From Clusia tigrina (taxonomy: Eukaryota; Arthropoda; Insecta; Diptera; Clusiidae): a stretch of DNA of 64,000 nt. Below, piece after piece: positions 1-14,049 of the stretch. Position 1 is the first letter of the stretch. Every line of letters begins with the position of its first letter. Location: NCBI GenBank assembly GCA_920105625.2, contig OV050033.1, positions 116,769,700 to 116,833,699 on the forward strand. Direction: 5' to 3'. The notes beneath the pieces were generated by a model that ran no database searches, was not told where the DNA came from, and saw nothing but the letters and a program-made list of their open reading frames with translations. Made by a program: the position numbers and the translations under genes.

Positions 1-860
1 TCATAACACCTTGAAATTTTGTAACAATAAAGTACTCGAGCCTCTAGTCAATTTAAGCTATCGCTCAAAGCTATGCTACCCTTGAGTCCCAAATCAAACA
101 CTGATAAAGCTTCAAATGGCCCTTACTTCTATACGGTACGTCCTACACCTATCAAAGTTTGCAACATACAAATGCTTGTAACTTTTTACTGGAGCTTCAT
201 AAAACCTTGAAATTTTGTAACAATAAAGTACTCGAGCCTCTTGTCAATTTAAGCTATCGCTCAAAGCTATGCTACCCTTGAGTCCCAAATCAGACACTGA
301 TAAAACTTCAAATGGCCCTAACTTCTATACGGTACGTCCTACACCTATCAAAGTTTGTAACATACAAAGGCTTGTAACTTTTTACTGGAACTTCATAACA
401 CCTTGAAATTTTGCAACAATAAAGTACTCGAGCCTCTTGTCAATTTAAGCTATCGCTCAAAGCTATGCTACCCTTGAGTCCCAATCAAACACTGATAAAA
501 ATTCAAATGGCCCTAACTTCTATACGGTACGTCCTACACCTATCAAAGTTTGCAACATACAAATGCTTGTAACTTTTTACTGGAGCGTCATAAAACCTTG
601 AAATTTTCTAACAATAAAGTACTCGAGCCTCTTGTCAATTTAAGCTATCGCTCAAAGCTGTGCTACCCTTGAGTCGCAAATCAGACACTGATAAAACTTC
701 AAATGGCCCTAACTTATATACGGTACGTCCTACACCTATCGAATATTGCAACATATAAATGCTTGTAACTTTTTACTGGACCGTCATAAAACCTTGAAAT
801 TTTGTAACAATAAAGTACTCGAGCCTCTTGTCAATTTAAGCTATCGCTCAAAGCTATGCT
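1..860 (+). repeat. Left copy of a block duplicated 4.5 kb apart
   Basis: Matches 4504..5362 at an offset of 4,503 bp. Shared rare variants include CTTCATAACACCTTG with TTTTGCAAC (394 and 4897), TTTTCTAAC (about 605 and 5108), GAGTCGCAAATC (about 672 and 5175) and GGACCGTCAT (781 and 5284). The match breaks near 860, where this copy changes to the 195-bp monomer type. The 979-bp HOR domain lies between the two copies. Confidence 0.8.
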
Positions 861-940
861 ACCCTTGAGTCCCAATCAACCACTGATAAAAATTCAAATG
901 GCCCTAACTTCTATACGGTACCTCCTTTACCTATCAAAGT

Positions 941-3900
941 TTGCAACATACAAATGCTTGTAACTTTTTACTGGAGCGTCATAAAACCTTGAAATTTTGT
1001 AACAATAAAATTCTAGAGCCTCTTGTCAATTTAAGCTATCGCTCAAAGCTGTGTTACCCTTCAGTCCCAAATCAGACACTGATAAAACTTCAAATGGCCC
1101 TAACTTCTATACGGTACGTCCTACACCTATCGGATATTGCAACATACTAATGCTTGTAACTTTTTACTGGAGCGTCATAAAACCTTGAAATTTTGTAACA
1201 ATAAAGTACTCGAGCTTCTTGTCAATTTAAGCTATCGCTCAAAGCTATGCTACCCTTGAGTCCCAAATCAATCACTGATAAAACTTCAAATGGCCCTAAC
1301 TTCTATACGGTACGTCCTACACCTATCAAAGTTTGCAATATACAAATGCTTGTAACTTTTTACTGGAGCGTCATAAAACCTTGAAATTTTGTAACAATAA
1401 AGGACTCGAGCCTCTTGTCAATTTAAGCTATCGCTCAAAGCTGTGCTACCCTTGAGTCCCAAATCAAACACTGATAAATCTTCAAATGGCCCTAACTTCT
1501 ATACGGTACATCCTACATCTATAAAAGTTTGCAACATACAAATGCTTGTAACTTTTTACTGGAGCGTCATAAAACCTTCAAATTTTGTAACAATAAAGTA
1601 CTCGAGCCTCTAGTCAATTTAAGCTATCGCTCAAAGCTATGCTACCCTTGAGTCCCAAATCAAACACTGATAAAGCTTCAAATGGCCCTTACTTCTGTAC
1701 GGTACGTCCTACACCTATCAAAGTTTGCAACATACAAATGCTTGTAACTTTTTACTGGAGCTTCATAAAACCTTGAAATTTTGTAACAATAAAGTACTCG
1801 AGCCTCTTGTCAATTTAAGCTATCGCTCAAAGCTATGCTACCCTTGAGTCCCAATCAAACACTGATAAAAATTCAAATGGCCCTAACTTCTATACGGTAC
1901 CTCCTTTACCTATCAAAGTTTGCAACATACAAATGCTTGTAACTTTTTACTGGAGCGTCATAAAACCTTGAAATTTTGTAACAATAAAATTCTAGAGCCT
2001 CTTGTCAATTTAAGCTATCGCTCAAAGCTGTGTTACCCTTCAGTCCCAAATCAGACACTGAGAAAACTTCAAATGGCCCTAACTTATATACGGTACGTCC
2101 TACACCTATCGGATATTGCAACATACTAATGCTTGTAACTTTTTACTGGAGCGTCATAAAACCTTGAAATTTTGTAACAATAAAGTACTCGAGCTTCTTG
2201 TCAATTTAAGCTATCGCTCAAAGCTATGCTACCCTTGAGTCCCAAATCAATCACTGATAAAACTTCAAATGGCCCTAACTTCTATACGGTACGTCCTACA
2301 CCTATCAAAGTTTGCAATATACAAATGCTTGTAACTTTTTACTGGAGCGTCATAAAACCTTGAAATTTTGTAACAATAAAGGACTCGAGCCTCTTGTCAA
2401 TTTAAGCTATCGCTCAAAGCTGTGCTACCCTTGAGTCCCAAATCAAACACTGATAAATCTTCAAATGGCCCTAACTTCTATACGGTACATCCTACATCTA
2501 TAAAAGTTTGCAACATACAAATGCTTGTAACTTTTTACTGGAGCGTCATAAAACCTTCAAATTTTGTAACAATAAAGTACTCGAGCCTCTTGTCAATTTA
2601 AGCTATCGCTCAAAGCTATGCTACCCTTGAGTCCCAATCAAACACTGATAAAAATTCAAATGGCCCTAACTTCTATACGGTACCTCCTTTACCTATCAAA
2701 GTTTGCAACATACAAATGCTTGTAACTTTTTACTGGAGCGTCATAAAACCTTGAAATTTTGTAACAATAAAATTCTAGAGCCTCTTGTCAATTTAAGCTA
2801 TCGCTCAAAGCTGTGTTACCCTTCAGTCCCAAATCAGACACTGATAAAACTTCAAATGGCCCTAACTTCTATACGGTACGTCCTACACCTATCGGATATT
2901 GCAACATAGTAATGCTTGTAACTTTTTACTGGAGCGTCATAAAACCTTGAAATTTTGTAACAATAAAGTACTCGAGCTTCTTGTCAATTTAAGCTATCGC
3001 TCAAAGCTATGCTACCCTTGAGTCCCAAATCAATCACTGATAAAACTTCAAATGGCCCTAACTTCTATACGGTACGTCCTACACCTATCAAAATTTGCAA
3101 TATACAAATGCTTGTAACTTTTTACTGGAGCGTCATAAAACCTTGAAATTTTGTAACAATAAAGGACTCGAGCCTCTTGTCAATTTAAGCTATCGCTCAA
3201 AGCTGTGCTACCCTTGAGTCCCAAATCAAACACTGATAAATCTTCAAATGGCCCTAACTTCTATACGGTACATCCTACATCTATAAAAGTTTGCAACATA
3301 CAAATGCTTGTAACTTTTTACTGGAGCGTCATAAAACATTCAAATTTTGTAACAATAAAGTACTCGAGCCTCTAGTCAATTTAAGCTATCGCTCAAAGCT
3401 ATGCTACCCTTGAGTCCCAAATCAAACACTGATAAAGCTTCAAATGGCCCTTACTTCTGTACGGTACGTCCTACACCTATCAAAGTTTGCAACATACAAA
3501 TGCTTGTAACTTTTTACTGGAGCTTCATAAAACCTTGAAATTTTGTAACAATAAAGTACTCGAGCCTCTTGTCAATTTAAGCTATCGCTCAAAGCTATGC
3601 TACCCTTGAGTCCCAATCAAACACTGATAAAAATTCAAATGGCCCTAACTTCTATACGGTACCTCCTTTACCTATCAAAGTTTGCAACATACAAATGCTT
3701 GTAACTTTTTACTGGAGCGTCATAAAACCTTGAAATTTTGTAACAATAAAATTCTAGAGCCTCTTGTCAATTTAAGCTATCGCTCAAAGCTGTGTTACCC
3801 TTCAGTCCCAAATCAGACACTGATAAAACTTCAAATGGCCCTAACTTCTATACGGTACGTCCTACACCTATCGGATATTGCAACATACTAATGCTTGTAA

Positions 3901-4660
3901 CTTTTTACTGGAGCGTCATAAAACCTTGAAATTTTGTAACAATAAAGTACTCGAGCTTCTTGTCAATTTAAGCTATCGCTCAAAGCTATGCTACCCTTGA
4001 GTCCCAAATCAATCACTGATAAAACTTCAAATGGCCCTAACTTCTATACGGTACGTCCTACACCTATCAAAGTTTGCAATATACAAATGCTTGTAACTTT
4101 TTACTGGAGCGTCATAAAACCTTGAAATTTTGTAACAATAAAGGACTCGAGCCTCTTGTCAATTTAAGCTATCGCTCAAAGCTGTGCTACCCTTGAGTCC
4201 CAAATCAAACACTGATAAATCTTCAAATGGCCCTAACTTCTATACGGTACATCCTACATCTATAAAAGTTTGCAACATACAAATGCTTGTAACTTTTTAC
4301 TGGAGCGTCATAAAACCTTCAAATTTTGTAACAATAAAGTACTCGAGCCTCTAGTCAATTTAAGCTATCGCTCAAAGCTATGCTACCCTTGAGTCCCAAA
4401 TCAAACACTGATAAAGCTTCAAATGGCCCTTACTTCTATACGGTACGTCCTACACCTATCAAAGTTTGCAACATACAAATGCTTGTAACTTTTTACTGGA
4501 GCTTCATAAAACCTTGAAATTTTGTAACAATAAAGTACTCGAGCCTCTTGTCAATTTAAGCTATCGCTCAAAGCTATGCTACCCTTGAGTCCCAAATCAA
4601 ACACTGATAAAGCTTCAAATGGCCCTAACTTCTATACGGTACGTCCTACACCTATCAAAG
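941..4660 (+). repeat. Five-monomer HOR domain (979-bp units)
   Basis: Four HOR units are visible: 941..1919, 1920..2702, 2703..3681 and 3682..4660. Monomer order within a unit: (a) TTCTAGAGCC, GTGTTACCCTTCAG, TATCGGATATTG; (b) CTAATGC, GAGCTTCTTG, CAATCACTG; (c) GCAATATAC, AAAGGACTC, ACATCCTACATCTATAAAAG; (d) ACCTTCAAATTTT, GCCTCTAGTC, CCCTTACTTCTGTACGG; (e) GCTTCATAAAACC, the 195-bp CCCAATCAAAC type and GGTACCTCCTTTACC. The second unit is only 783 bp because monomers d and e are fused, a clean one-monomer deletion. Units differ by only a few substitutions, so homogenisation was recent. Confidence 0.88.
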
Positions 4661-5362
4661 TTTGCAACATACAAATGCTTGTAACTTTTTACTGGAGCGT
4701 CATAAAACCTTGAAATTTTGTAACAATAAAGTTCTCGAGCCTCTTGTCAATTTAAGCTATCGCTCAAAGCTATGCTACCCTTGAGTCCCAAATCAGACAC
4801 TGATAAAACTTCAAATGGCCCTAACTTCTATACGGTACGTCCTACACCTATCAAAGTTTGTAACATACAAAGGCTTGTAACTTTTTACTGGAACTTCATA
4901 ACACCTTGAAATTTTGCAACAATAAAGTACTCGAGCCTCTTGTCAATTTAAGCTATCGCTCAAAGCTATGCTACCCTTGAGTCCCAATCAAACACTGATA
5001 AAAATTCAAATGGCCCTAACTTCTATACGGTACGTCCTACACCTATCAAAGTTTGCAACATACAAATGCTTGTAACTTTTTACTGGAGCGTCATAAAACC
5101 TTGAAATTTTCTAACAATAAAGTACTCGAGCCTCTTGTCAATTTAAGCTATCGCTCAAAGCTGTGCTACCCTTGAGTCGCAAATCAGACACTGATAAAAC
5201 TTCAAATGGCCCTAACTTATATGCGGTACGTCCTACACCTATCGAATATTGCAACATATAAATGCTTGTAACTTTTTACTGGACCGTCATAAAACCTTGA
5301 AATTTTGTAACAATAAAGTACTCTAGCCTCTTGTCAATTTAAGCTATCGCTCAAAGCTGTGC
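4504..5362 (+). repeat. Right copy of the 4.5-kb-spaced block
   Basis: Counterpart of 1..860 (offset 4,503 bp), carrying the same rare variants. One difference is TATATGCGGTACG at about 5219 where the left copy has TATATACGGTACG. It marks the transition from the 979-bp HOR domain to the mixed domain that follows. Confidence 0.78.
4662..4857 (+). repeat. Representative 196-bp satellite monomer
   Basis: A near-consensus monomer, cut arbitrarily at the TTGCAAC motif. It contains three copies of a TTGYAAC heptamer: TTGCAAC at relative position 0, TTGTAAC at +17 and TTGTAAC at +56. It also carries a canonical AATAAA, a CTCGAG hexamer, a short imperfect internal repeat (AAGCTATCGCT followed by AAGCTATGCTA, 13 bp apart) and an ATG-initiated 21-codon micro-ORF whose stop lies in the next CTTGTAAC. 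The most variable site across the array is the segment after ACTGAT, read as AAAACT, AAAGCT, AAAAAT or AAATCT. Other two-state positions are ATGCTAC/GTGCTAC, CTTGAGT/CCTGAGT and CAAAC/CAGAC/CAATC. These variants define the HOR register. Confidence 0.93.
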
Positions 5363-8300
5363 TACCCTTGAGTCCCAAATCAAACACTGATAAAAATTCA
5401 AATGGCCCTAACTTCTATGCGGTACGTCCTACAACTATCAAAGTTTGCAACATACAAATGCTTGTAACTTTTTACTGGAGCGTCATAAAACCTTGAAATT
5501 TTGTAACAATAAAGTACTCGAGCCCCTTGTCAATTTAAGCTATCGCTCAAAGCTATGCTACCCTTCAGTCCCAAATCAGACACTGATAAAACTTCAAAAG
5601 GCCCTAACTTCTATACGGTACGTCCTACACCTATCGAATATTGCAACATACTAATGCTTGTAACTTTTTACTGGAGCGTCATAAGACCTTGAAATTTTGT
5701 AACAATAAAGTACTCGAGCCTCTTGTCAATTTAAGCTATCGCTCAAAGCTATGCTACCCTTGAGTCCCAAATCAAACACTGATAAAAAGTCAAATGGCCC
5801 TAACTTCTATACGGTACGTCCTACACCTATCAAAGTTTGCAACATACAAATGCTTGTAACTTTTTACTGGAGCGTCATAAAACCTTGAAATTTTGTAAGA
5901 ATAAAGTACTCGAGCCTCTTGTCAATTTAAGCTATCGCTCAAAGCTATGCTACCCTTGAGTCCCAAATCAAACACTGATAAAAATTCAAATGGCCCTAAC
6001 TTCTATACGGTATGTCCTACACCTATCAAAGTTTGCAACATACAAATGCTTGTAACTTTTTACTGGAGCGTCATAAAACCTTGAAATTTTGTAACAATAA
6101 AGGACTCGAGCCTCTTGTCAATTTAAGCTATAGCTCAAAGCTGTGCTACCCTTGAGTCCCAAATCAAACACTGATAAATCTTCAAATGGCCCTAACTTCT
6201 ATACGGTGCATCCTACATCTATAAAAGTTTGCAACATACAAATGCTTGTAACTTTTTACTGGAGCGTCATAAAACCTTCAAATTTTGTAACAATAAAGTA
6301 CTCGAGCCTCTAGTCAATTTAAGCTATCGCTCAAAGCTATGCTACCCTTGAGTCCCAAATCAAACACTGATAAAGCTTCAAATGGCCCTTACTTCTATAC
6401 AGTACGTCCTACACCTATCAAAGTTTGCAACATACAAATGCTTGTAACTTTTTACTGGAGCTTCATAAAACCTTGAAATTTTGTAACAATAAAGTACTCG
6501 AGCCTCTTGTCAATTTAAGCTATCGCTCAAAGCTATGCTACCCTTGAGTCCCTAATCAAACACTGATGAAGCTTCAAATGGCCCTAACTTCTATACGGTA
6601 CGTCCTACACCTATCAAAGTTTGCAACATACAAATGCTTGTAACTTTTTACTGGAGCGTCATAAAACCTTGAAATTTTGTAACAATAAAGTTCTCGAGCC
6701 TCTTGTCAATTTAAGCTATCGCTCAAAGCTATGCTACCCTTGAGTCCCAAATCAGACACTGATAAAACTTCAAATGGCCTTAACTTCTATACGGTACGTC
6801 CTACACCTATCAAAGTTTGTAACATACAAAGGCTTGTATCTTTTTACTGGAACTTCATAACACCTTGAAATTTTGCAACAATAAAGTACTCGAGCCTCTT
6901 GTCAATTTAAGCTATCGCTCAAAGCTATGCTACACTTGAGTCCCAATCAAACACTGATAAAAATTCAAATGGCCCTAACTTCTATACGGTACGTCCTACA
7001 CCTATCAAAGTTTGCAACATACAAATGCTTGTAACTTTTTACTGGAGCGTCATAAAATCTTGAAATTTTGTAACAATAAAGTACTCGAGCCTCTTGTCAA
7101 TTTAAGCTATCGCTCAAAGCTGTGCTACCCTTGAGTCCCAAATCAGACACTGATAAAACTTCAAATGGCCCTAACTTATATACGGTACGTCCTACACCTA
7201 TCGAATATTGCAACATACTAATGCTTGTAACTTTTTACTGGAGCGTCATAAAACCTTGAAATTTTGTAACAATAAAGTACTCGAGCTTCTTGTCAATTTA
7301 AGCTATCGCTCAAAGCTATGCTACCCTTGAGTCCCAAATCAGACACTGAAAAAAATTCAAATGGCCCTAACTTCTATACGGTAGGTCCTACACCTATCAA
7401 AGTTTGCAACATATAAATGCTTGTAACTTTTTACTGGACCGTCATAAAACCTTGAAATTTTGTAACAATAAAGTACTCGAGCCTCTTGTCAATTTAAGCT
7501 ATCGCTCAAAGCTGTGCTACCCTTGAGTCCCAAATCAAACACTGATAAAAATTCAAATGGCCCTAACTTCTATACGGTACGTCCTACAACTATCAAAGTT
7601 TGCAACATACAAATGCTTGTAACTTTTTACTGGAGCGTCATAAAACCTTTAAATTTTGTAACAATAAAGTACTCGAGCCCCTTGTCAATTTAAGCTATCG
7701 CTCAAAGCTAGGCTACCCTTCAGTCCCAAATCAGACACTGATAAAACTTCAAAAGGCCCTAACTTCTATACGGTACGTCCTACACCTATCGAATATTGCA
7801 ACATACTAATGCTTGTAACTTTTTACTGGAGCGTCATAAGACCTTGAAATCTTGTAACAATAAAGTACTCGAGCCTCTTGTCAATTTAAGCTATCGCTCA
7901 AAGCTATGCTACCCTTGAGTCCCAAATCAGACACTGATAAAACTTCAAATGGCCCTAACTTCTATACGGTACGTCCTACACCTATCAAAGTTTGTAACAT
8001 ACAAAGGCTTGTAACTTTTTACTGGAACTTCATAACACCTTGAAATTTTGCAACAATAAAGTACTCGAGCCTCTTGTCAATTTAAGCTATCGCTCAAAGC
8101 TATGCTACCCTTGAGTCCGAATCAAACACTGATAAAAATTCAAATGGCCCTAACTTCTATACGGTACGTCCTACACCTATCAAAGTTTGCAACATACAAA
8201 TGCTTGTAACTTTTTACTGGAGCGTCATAAAACCTTGAAATTTTCTAACAATAAAGTACTCGAGCCTCTTGTCAATTTAAGCTATCGCTCAAAGCTGTGC

Positions 8301-11300
8301 TACCCTTGAGTCCCAAATCAGACACTGATAAAACTTCAAATGGCCCTAACTTCTATACGGTACGTCCTACACCTATCGAATATTGCAACATACTAATGCT
8401 TGTAACTTTTTACTGGAGCGTCATAAAACCTTGAAATTTTGTAACAATAAAGTACTCGAGCTTCTTGTCAATTTAAGCTATCGCTCAAAGCTATGCTACC
8501 CTTGAGTCCCAAATCAGACACTGATAAAAATTCAAATGGCCCTAACTTCTATACGGTAGGTCCTACACCTATCAAAGTTTGCAACATATAAATGCTTGTA
8601 ACTTTTTACTGGACCGTCATAAAACCTTGAAATTTTGTAACAATAAAGTACTCGAGCCTCTTGTCAATTTAAGCTATCGCTCAAAGCTGTGCTACCCTTG
8701 AGTCCCAAATCAAACACTGATAAAAATTCAAATGGCCCTAACTTCTATACGGTACGTCCTACAACTATCAAAGTTTGCAACATACAAATGCTTGTAACTT
8801 TTTACTGGAGCGTCATAAAACCTTGAAATTTTGTAACAATAAAGTACTCGAGCCCCTTGTCAATTTAAGCTATCGCTCAAAGCTATGCTACCCTTCAGTC
8901 CCAAATCAGACACTGATAAAACTTCAAAAGGCCCTAACTTCTATACGGTACGTCCTACACCTATCGAATATTGCAACATACTAATGCTTGTAACTTTTTA
9001 CTGGAGCGTCATAAGACCTTGAAATTTTGTAACAATAAAGTACTCGAGCCTCTTGTCAATTTAAGCTATCGCTCAAAGCTATGCTACCCTTGAGTCCCAA
9101 ATCAAACACTGATAAAAAGTCAAATGGCCCTAACTTCTATACGGTACGTCCTACACCTATCAAAGTTTGCAACATACAAATGCTTGTAACTTTTTACTGG
9201 AGCGTCATAAAACTTTGAAATTTTGTAAGAATAAAGTACTCGAGCCTCTTGTCAATTTAAGCTATCGCTCAAAGCTATGCTACCCTTGAGTCCCAAATCA
9301 AACACTGATAAAAATTCAAATGGCCCTAACTTCTATACGGTATGTCCTACACCTATCAAAGTTTGCAACATACAAATGCTTGTAACTTTTTACTGGAGCG
9401 TCATAAAACCTTGAAATTTTGTAACAATAAAGGACTCGAGCCTCTTGTCAATTTAAGCTGTCGCTCAAAGCTGTGCTACCCTTGAGTCCCAAATCAAACA
9501 CTGATAAATCTTCAAATGGCCCTAACTTCTATACGGTACATCCTACATCTATAAAAGTTTGCAACATACAAATGCATGTAACTTTTTACTGGAGCGTCAT
9601 AAAACCTTCAAATTTTGTAACAATAAAGTACTCGAGCCTCTAGTAAATTTAAGCTATCGCTCAAAGCTATGCTACCCTTGAGTCCCAAATCAAACACTGA
9701 TAAAGCTTCAAATGGCCCTTACTTCTATACGGTACGTCCTACACCTATCAAAGTTTGCAACATACAAATGCTTGTAACTTTTTACTGGAGCTTCATAAAA
9801 CCTTGAAATTTTGTAACAATAAAGTACTCGAGCCTCTTGTCAATTTAAGCTATCGCTCAAAGCTATGCTACCCTTGAGTCCCAAATCAAACACTGATAAA
9901 GCTTCAAATGGCCCTAACTTCTATACGGTACGTCCTACACCTATCAAAGTTTGCAACATACAAATGCTTGTAACTTTTTACTGGAGCGTCATAAAACCTT
10001 GAAATTTTGTAACAATAAAGTACTCGAGCCTCTTGTCAATTTAAGCTATCGCTCAAAGCTGTGCTACCCTTGAGTCCCAAATCAGACACTGATAAAACTT
10101 CAAATGGCCCTAACTTATATACGGTACGTCCTACACCTATCGAATTTGCAACATACTAATGCTTGTAACTTTTTACTGGAGCGTCATAAAACCTTGAAAT
10201 TTTGTAACAATAAAGTACTCGAGCTTCTTGTAAATTTAAGCTATCGCTCAAAGCTGTGCTACCCTTGAGTCCCAAATCAAACACTGATAAAAATTCAAAT
10301 GGCCCTAACTTCTATACGGTACGTCCTATAACTATCAAAGTTTGCAACATACAAATGCTTGTAACTTTTTACTGGAGCGTCATAAAACCTTGAAATTTTG
10401 TAACAATAAAGTACTCGAGCCCCTTGTCAATTTAAGCTATCGCTCAAAGCTATGCTACCCTTCAGTCCCAAATCAGACACTGATAAAACTTCAAAAGGCC
10501 CTAACTTCTATACGGTACGTCCTACACCTATCGAATATTGCAACATACTAATGCTTGTAACTTTTTACTGGAGCGTCATAAGACCTTGAAATTTTGTAAC
10601 AATAAAGTACTCGAGCCTCTTGTCAATTTAAGCTATCGCTACCCTTGAGTCCCAAATCAAACACTGATAAAGCTTCAAATGGCCCTAACTTCTATACGGT
10701 ACGTCCTACACCTATCAAAGTTTGCAACATACAAATGCTTGTAACTTTTTACTGGAGCGTCATAAAACCTTGAAATTTTGTAACAATAAAGTTCTCGAGC
10801 CTCTTGTCAATTTAAGCTATCGCTCAAAGCTATGCTACCCTTGAGTCCCAAATCAGACACTGATAAAACTTCAAATGGCCCTAACTTCTATACGGTACGT
10901 CCTACACCTATCAAAGTTTGTAACATACAAAGGCTTGTAACTTTTTACTGGAACTTCATAACACCTTGAAATTTTGCAACAATAAAGTACTCGAGCCTCT
11001 TGTCAATTTAAGCTATCGCTCAAAGCTATGCTACCCTTGAGTCCCAATCAAACACTGATAAAAATTCAAATGGCCCTAACTTCTATACGGTACGTCCTAC
11101 ACCTATCAAAGTTTGCAACATACAAATGCTTGTAACTTTTTACTGGAGCGTCATAAAACCTTGAAATTTTGTAACAATAAAGTACTCGAGCCTCTTGTCA
11201 ATTTAAGCTATCGCTCAAAGCTGTGCTACCCTTGAGTCCCAAATCAGACACTGATAAAACTTCAAATGGCCCTAACTTATATACGGTACGTCCTACAGCT

Positions 11301-12774
11301 ATCGAATATTGCAACATACTAATGCTTGTAACTTTTTACTGGAGCGTCATAAAACCTTGAAATTTTGTAACAATAAAGTACTCGAGCTTCTTGTCAATTT
11401 AAGCTATCGCTCAAAGCTATGCTACCCTTGAGTCCCAAATCAGACACTGATAAAAATTCAAATGGCCCTAACTTCTATACAGTAGGTCCTACACCTATCA
11501 AAGTTTGCAACATATAAATGCTTGTAACTTTTTACTGGACCGTCATAAAACCTTGAAATTTTGTAACAATAAAGTACTCGAGCCTCTTGTCAATTTAAGC
11601 TATCGCTCAAAGCTGTGCTACCCTTGAGTCCCAAATCAAACACTGATAAAAATTCAAATGGCCCTAACTTCTATACGGTCCGTCCTACAACTATCAAAGT
11701 TTGCAACATACAAATGCTTGTAACTTTTTACTGGAGCGTCATAAAACCTTGAAATTTTGTAACAATAAAGTACTCGAGCCCCTTGTCAATTTAAGCTATC
11801 GCTCAAAGCTATGCTACCCTTCAGTCCCAAATCAGACACTGATAAAACTTCAAAAGGCCCTAACTTCTATACGGTACGTCCTACACCTATCGAATATTGC
11901 AACATACTAATGCTTGTAACTTTTTACTGGAGCGTCATAAGACCTTGAAATTTTGTAACAATAAAGTACTCGAGCCTCTTGTCAATTTAAGATATCGCTC
12001 AAAGCTATGCTACCCTTGAGTCCCAAATCAAACACTGATAAAAAGTCAAATGGCCCTAACTTCTATACGGTAAGTCCTACACCTATCAAAGTTTGCAACA
12101 TACAAATGCTTGTAACTTTTTACTGGAGCGTCATAAAACCTTGAAATTTTGTAAGAATAAAGTACTCGAGCCTCTTGTCAATTTAAGCTATCGCTCAAAG
12201 CTATGCTACCCTTGAGTCCCAAATCAAACACTGATAAAAATTCAAATGGCCCTAACTTCTATACGGTATGTCCTACACCTATCAAAGTTTGCAACATACA
12301 AATGCTTGTAACTTTTTACTGGAGCGTCATAAAACCTTGAAATTTTGTAACAATAAAGTACTCGAGCCTCTTGTCAATTTAAGCTATCGCTCAAAGCTGT
12401 GCTACCCTTGAGTCCCAAATCAAACACTGATAAAAATTCAAATGACCTTAACTTCTATACGGTACGTCCTACACCTATTAAAGTTTGCAACATATAAATG
12501 CTTGTAACTTTTTAATGGAGCGTCATAAAATCTTGAAATTTTGTAACAATAAAGTACTCGAGCCACTTGTCAATTTAAGCTATCGCTCAAAGCTGTGCTA
12601 CCCTTGAGTCCCAAATCAAACACTGATTAAGCTTCAAATGGCCCTAACTTCTATACGGTACGTCCTACACCTATCAAAGTTTACAACATACAAATGCTTG
12701 TAACTTTTTACTGCAGCGTCATAAAACCTTGAAATTTTGTACAATAAAGTTCTCGAGCCTCTTGTCAATTTAAG
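5363..12774 (+). repeat. Mixed HOR domain with 6- and 17-monomer periods
   Basis: Diagnostic monomers with GAGCCCCTTG plus TTCAAAAGGCCC recur at 5445, 7600, 8775, 10342 and 11701. Spacings are 2,155 bp (11 monomers), 1,175 bp (6), 1,567 bp (8) and 1,359 bp. A longer register of 3,330 bp (17 monomers) links about 5660..6690 with 8990..10020; shared variants are GATAAAAAGTCAAATGG at 5781 and 9111 and TTGTAAGAATAAAG at 5894 and 9224. The 1,359-bp spacing reflects a 12-bp deletion at about 10638 that joins TATCGCT directly to ACCCTTGAG. The domain reads as a patchwork rather than a single clean HOR. No gene is present. Confidence 0.78.
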
Positions 12775-14049
12775 CTATCGCTCAAAGCTATGCTACCCTT
12801 GAGTCCCAATCAAACACTGATAAAAATTCAAATGGCCCTAACTTCTATACGGTACCTCCTTTACCTATCAAAGTTTGCAACATACAAATGCTTGTAACTT
12901 TTTACTGGAGCGTCATAAAACTTTGAAATTTTGTAACAATAAAATTCTAGAGCCTCTTGTCAATTTAAGCTATCGCTCAAAGCTGTGTTACCCTTCAGTC
13001 CCAAATCAGACACTGATAAAACTTCAAATGGCCCTAACTTCTATACGGTACGTCCTACACCTATCGGATATTGCAATATACTAATGCTTGTAACTTTTTA
13101 CTGGAGCGTCATAAAACCTTGAAATTTTGTAACAATAAAGTACTCGAGCTTCTTGTCAATTTAAGCTATCGCTCAAAGCTATGCTACCCATGAGTCCCAA
13201 ATCAGACACTGATAAAGCTTCAAATGGCCCTTACTTCTATACGGTACGTCCTACACCTATCAAAGTTTGCAACATACAAATGCTTGTAACTTTTTACTGG
13301 ACCGTCATAAAACCTTGAAATTTTGTAACAATAAAGTACTCGAGCCTCTTGTCAATTTAAGCTATCGCTCAAAGCTGTGCTACCCTTGAGTCCCAAATCA
13401 AACACTGTTAAAAACTCAAATGGCCCTAACTTCTATACGGTACGTCCTACAACTATCAAAGTTTGCAACATACAAATGCTTGTAACTTTTTACTGGAGCG
13501 TCATAAAACCTTGAAATTTTGTAACAATAAAGTACTCGAGCCCCTTGTCAATTTAAGCTGTCGCTCAAAGTTATGCTACCCTTCAGTCCCAAATCAGACA
13601 CTGATAAAACTTCAAAAGGCCCTAACTTCTATACGGTACGTCCTACACCTATCAAAGTTTGCAACATACAAATGCTTGTAACTATTTACTGGAGCGTCAT
13701 AAAACCTTGAAATTTTGTAACAATAAAGTACTCGAGAATCTTGTCAATTTAAGCTTTCGCTCAAAGCTGTGCTACCCTTGAGGCCCAAATCAAACACTGA
13801 TAAAACTTCAAATGGCCCTAACTTTTATACGGTACGTCCTACACCTATCAAAGTTTGCAACATACAAATGCTTGTAACTTTTTACTGGAGCGGCATAAAA
13901 CCTTGAAATTTTGTAACAATAAAGTACTCGAGCCTCTTGTCAATTTAAGCTATCGCTCAAAGCTATGCTACCCTTGAGTCCCAATCAAACACTGATAAAA
14001 ATTCAAATGGCCCTAACTTCTATACGGTACCTCCTTTACCTATCAAAGT

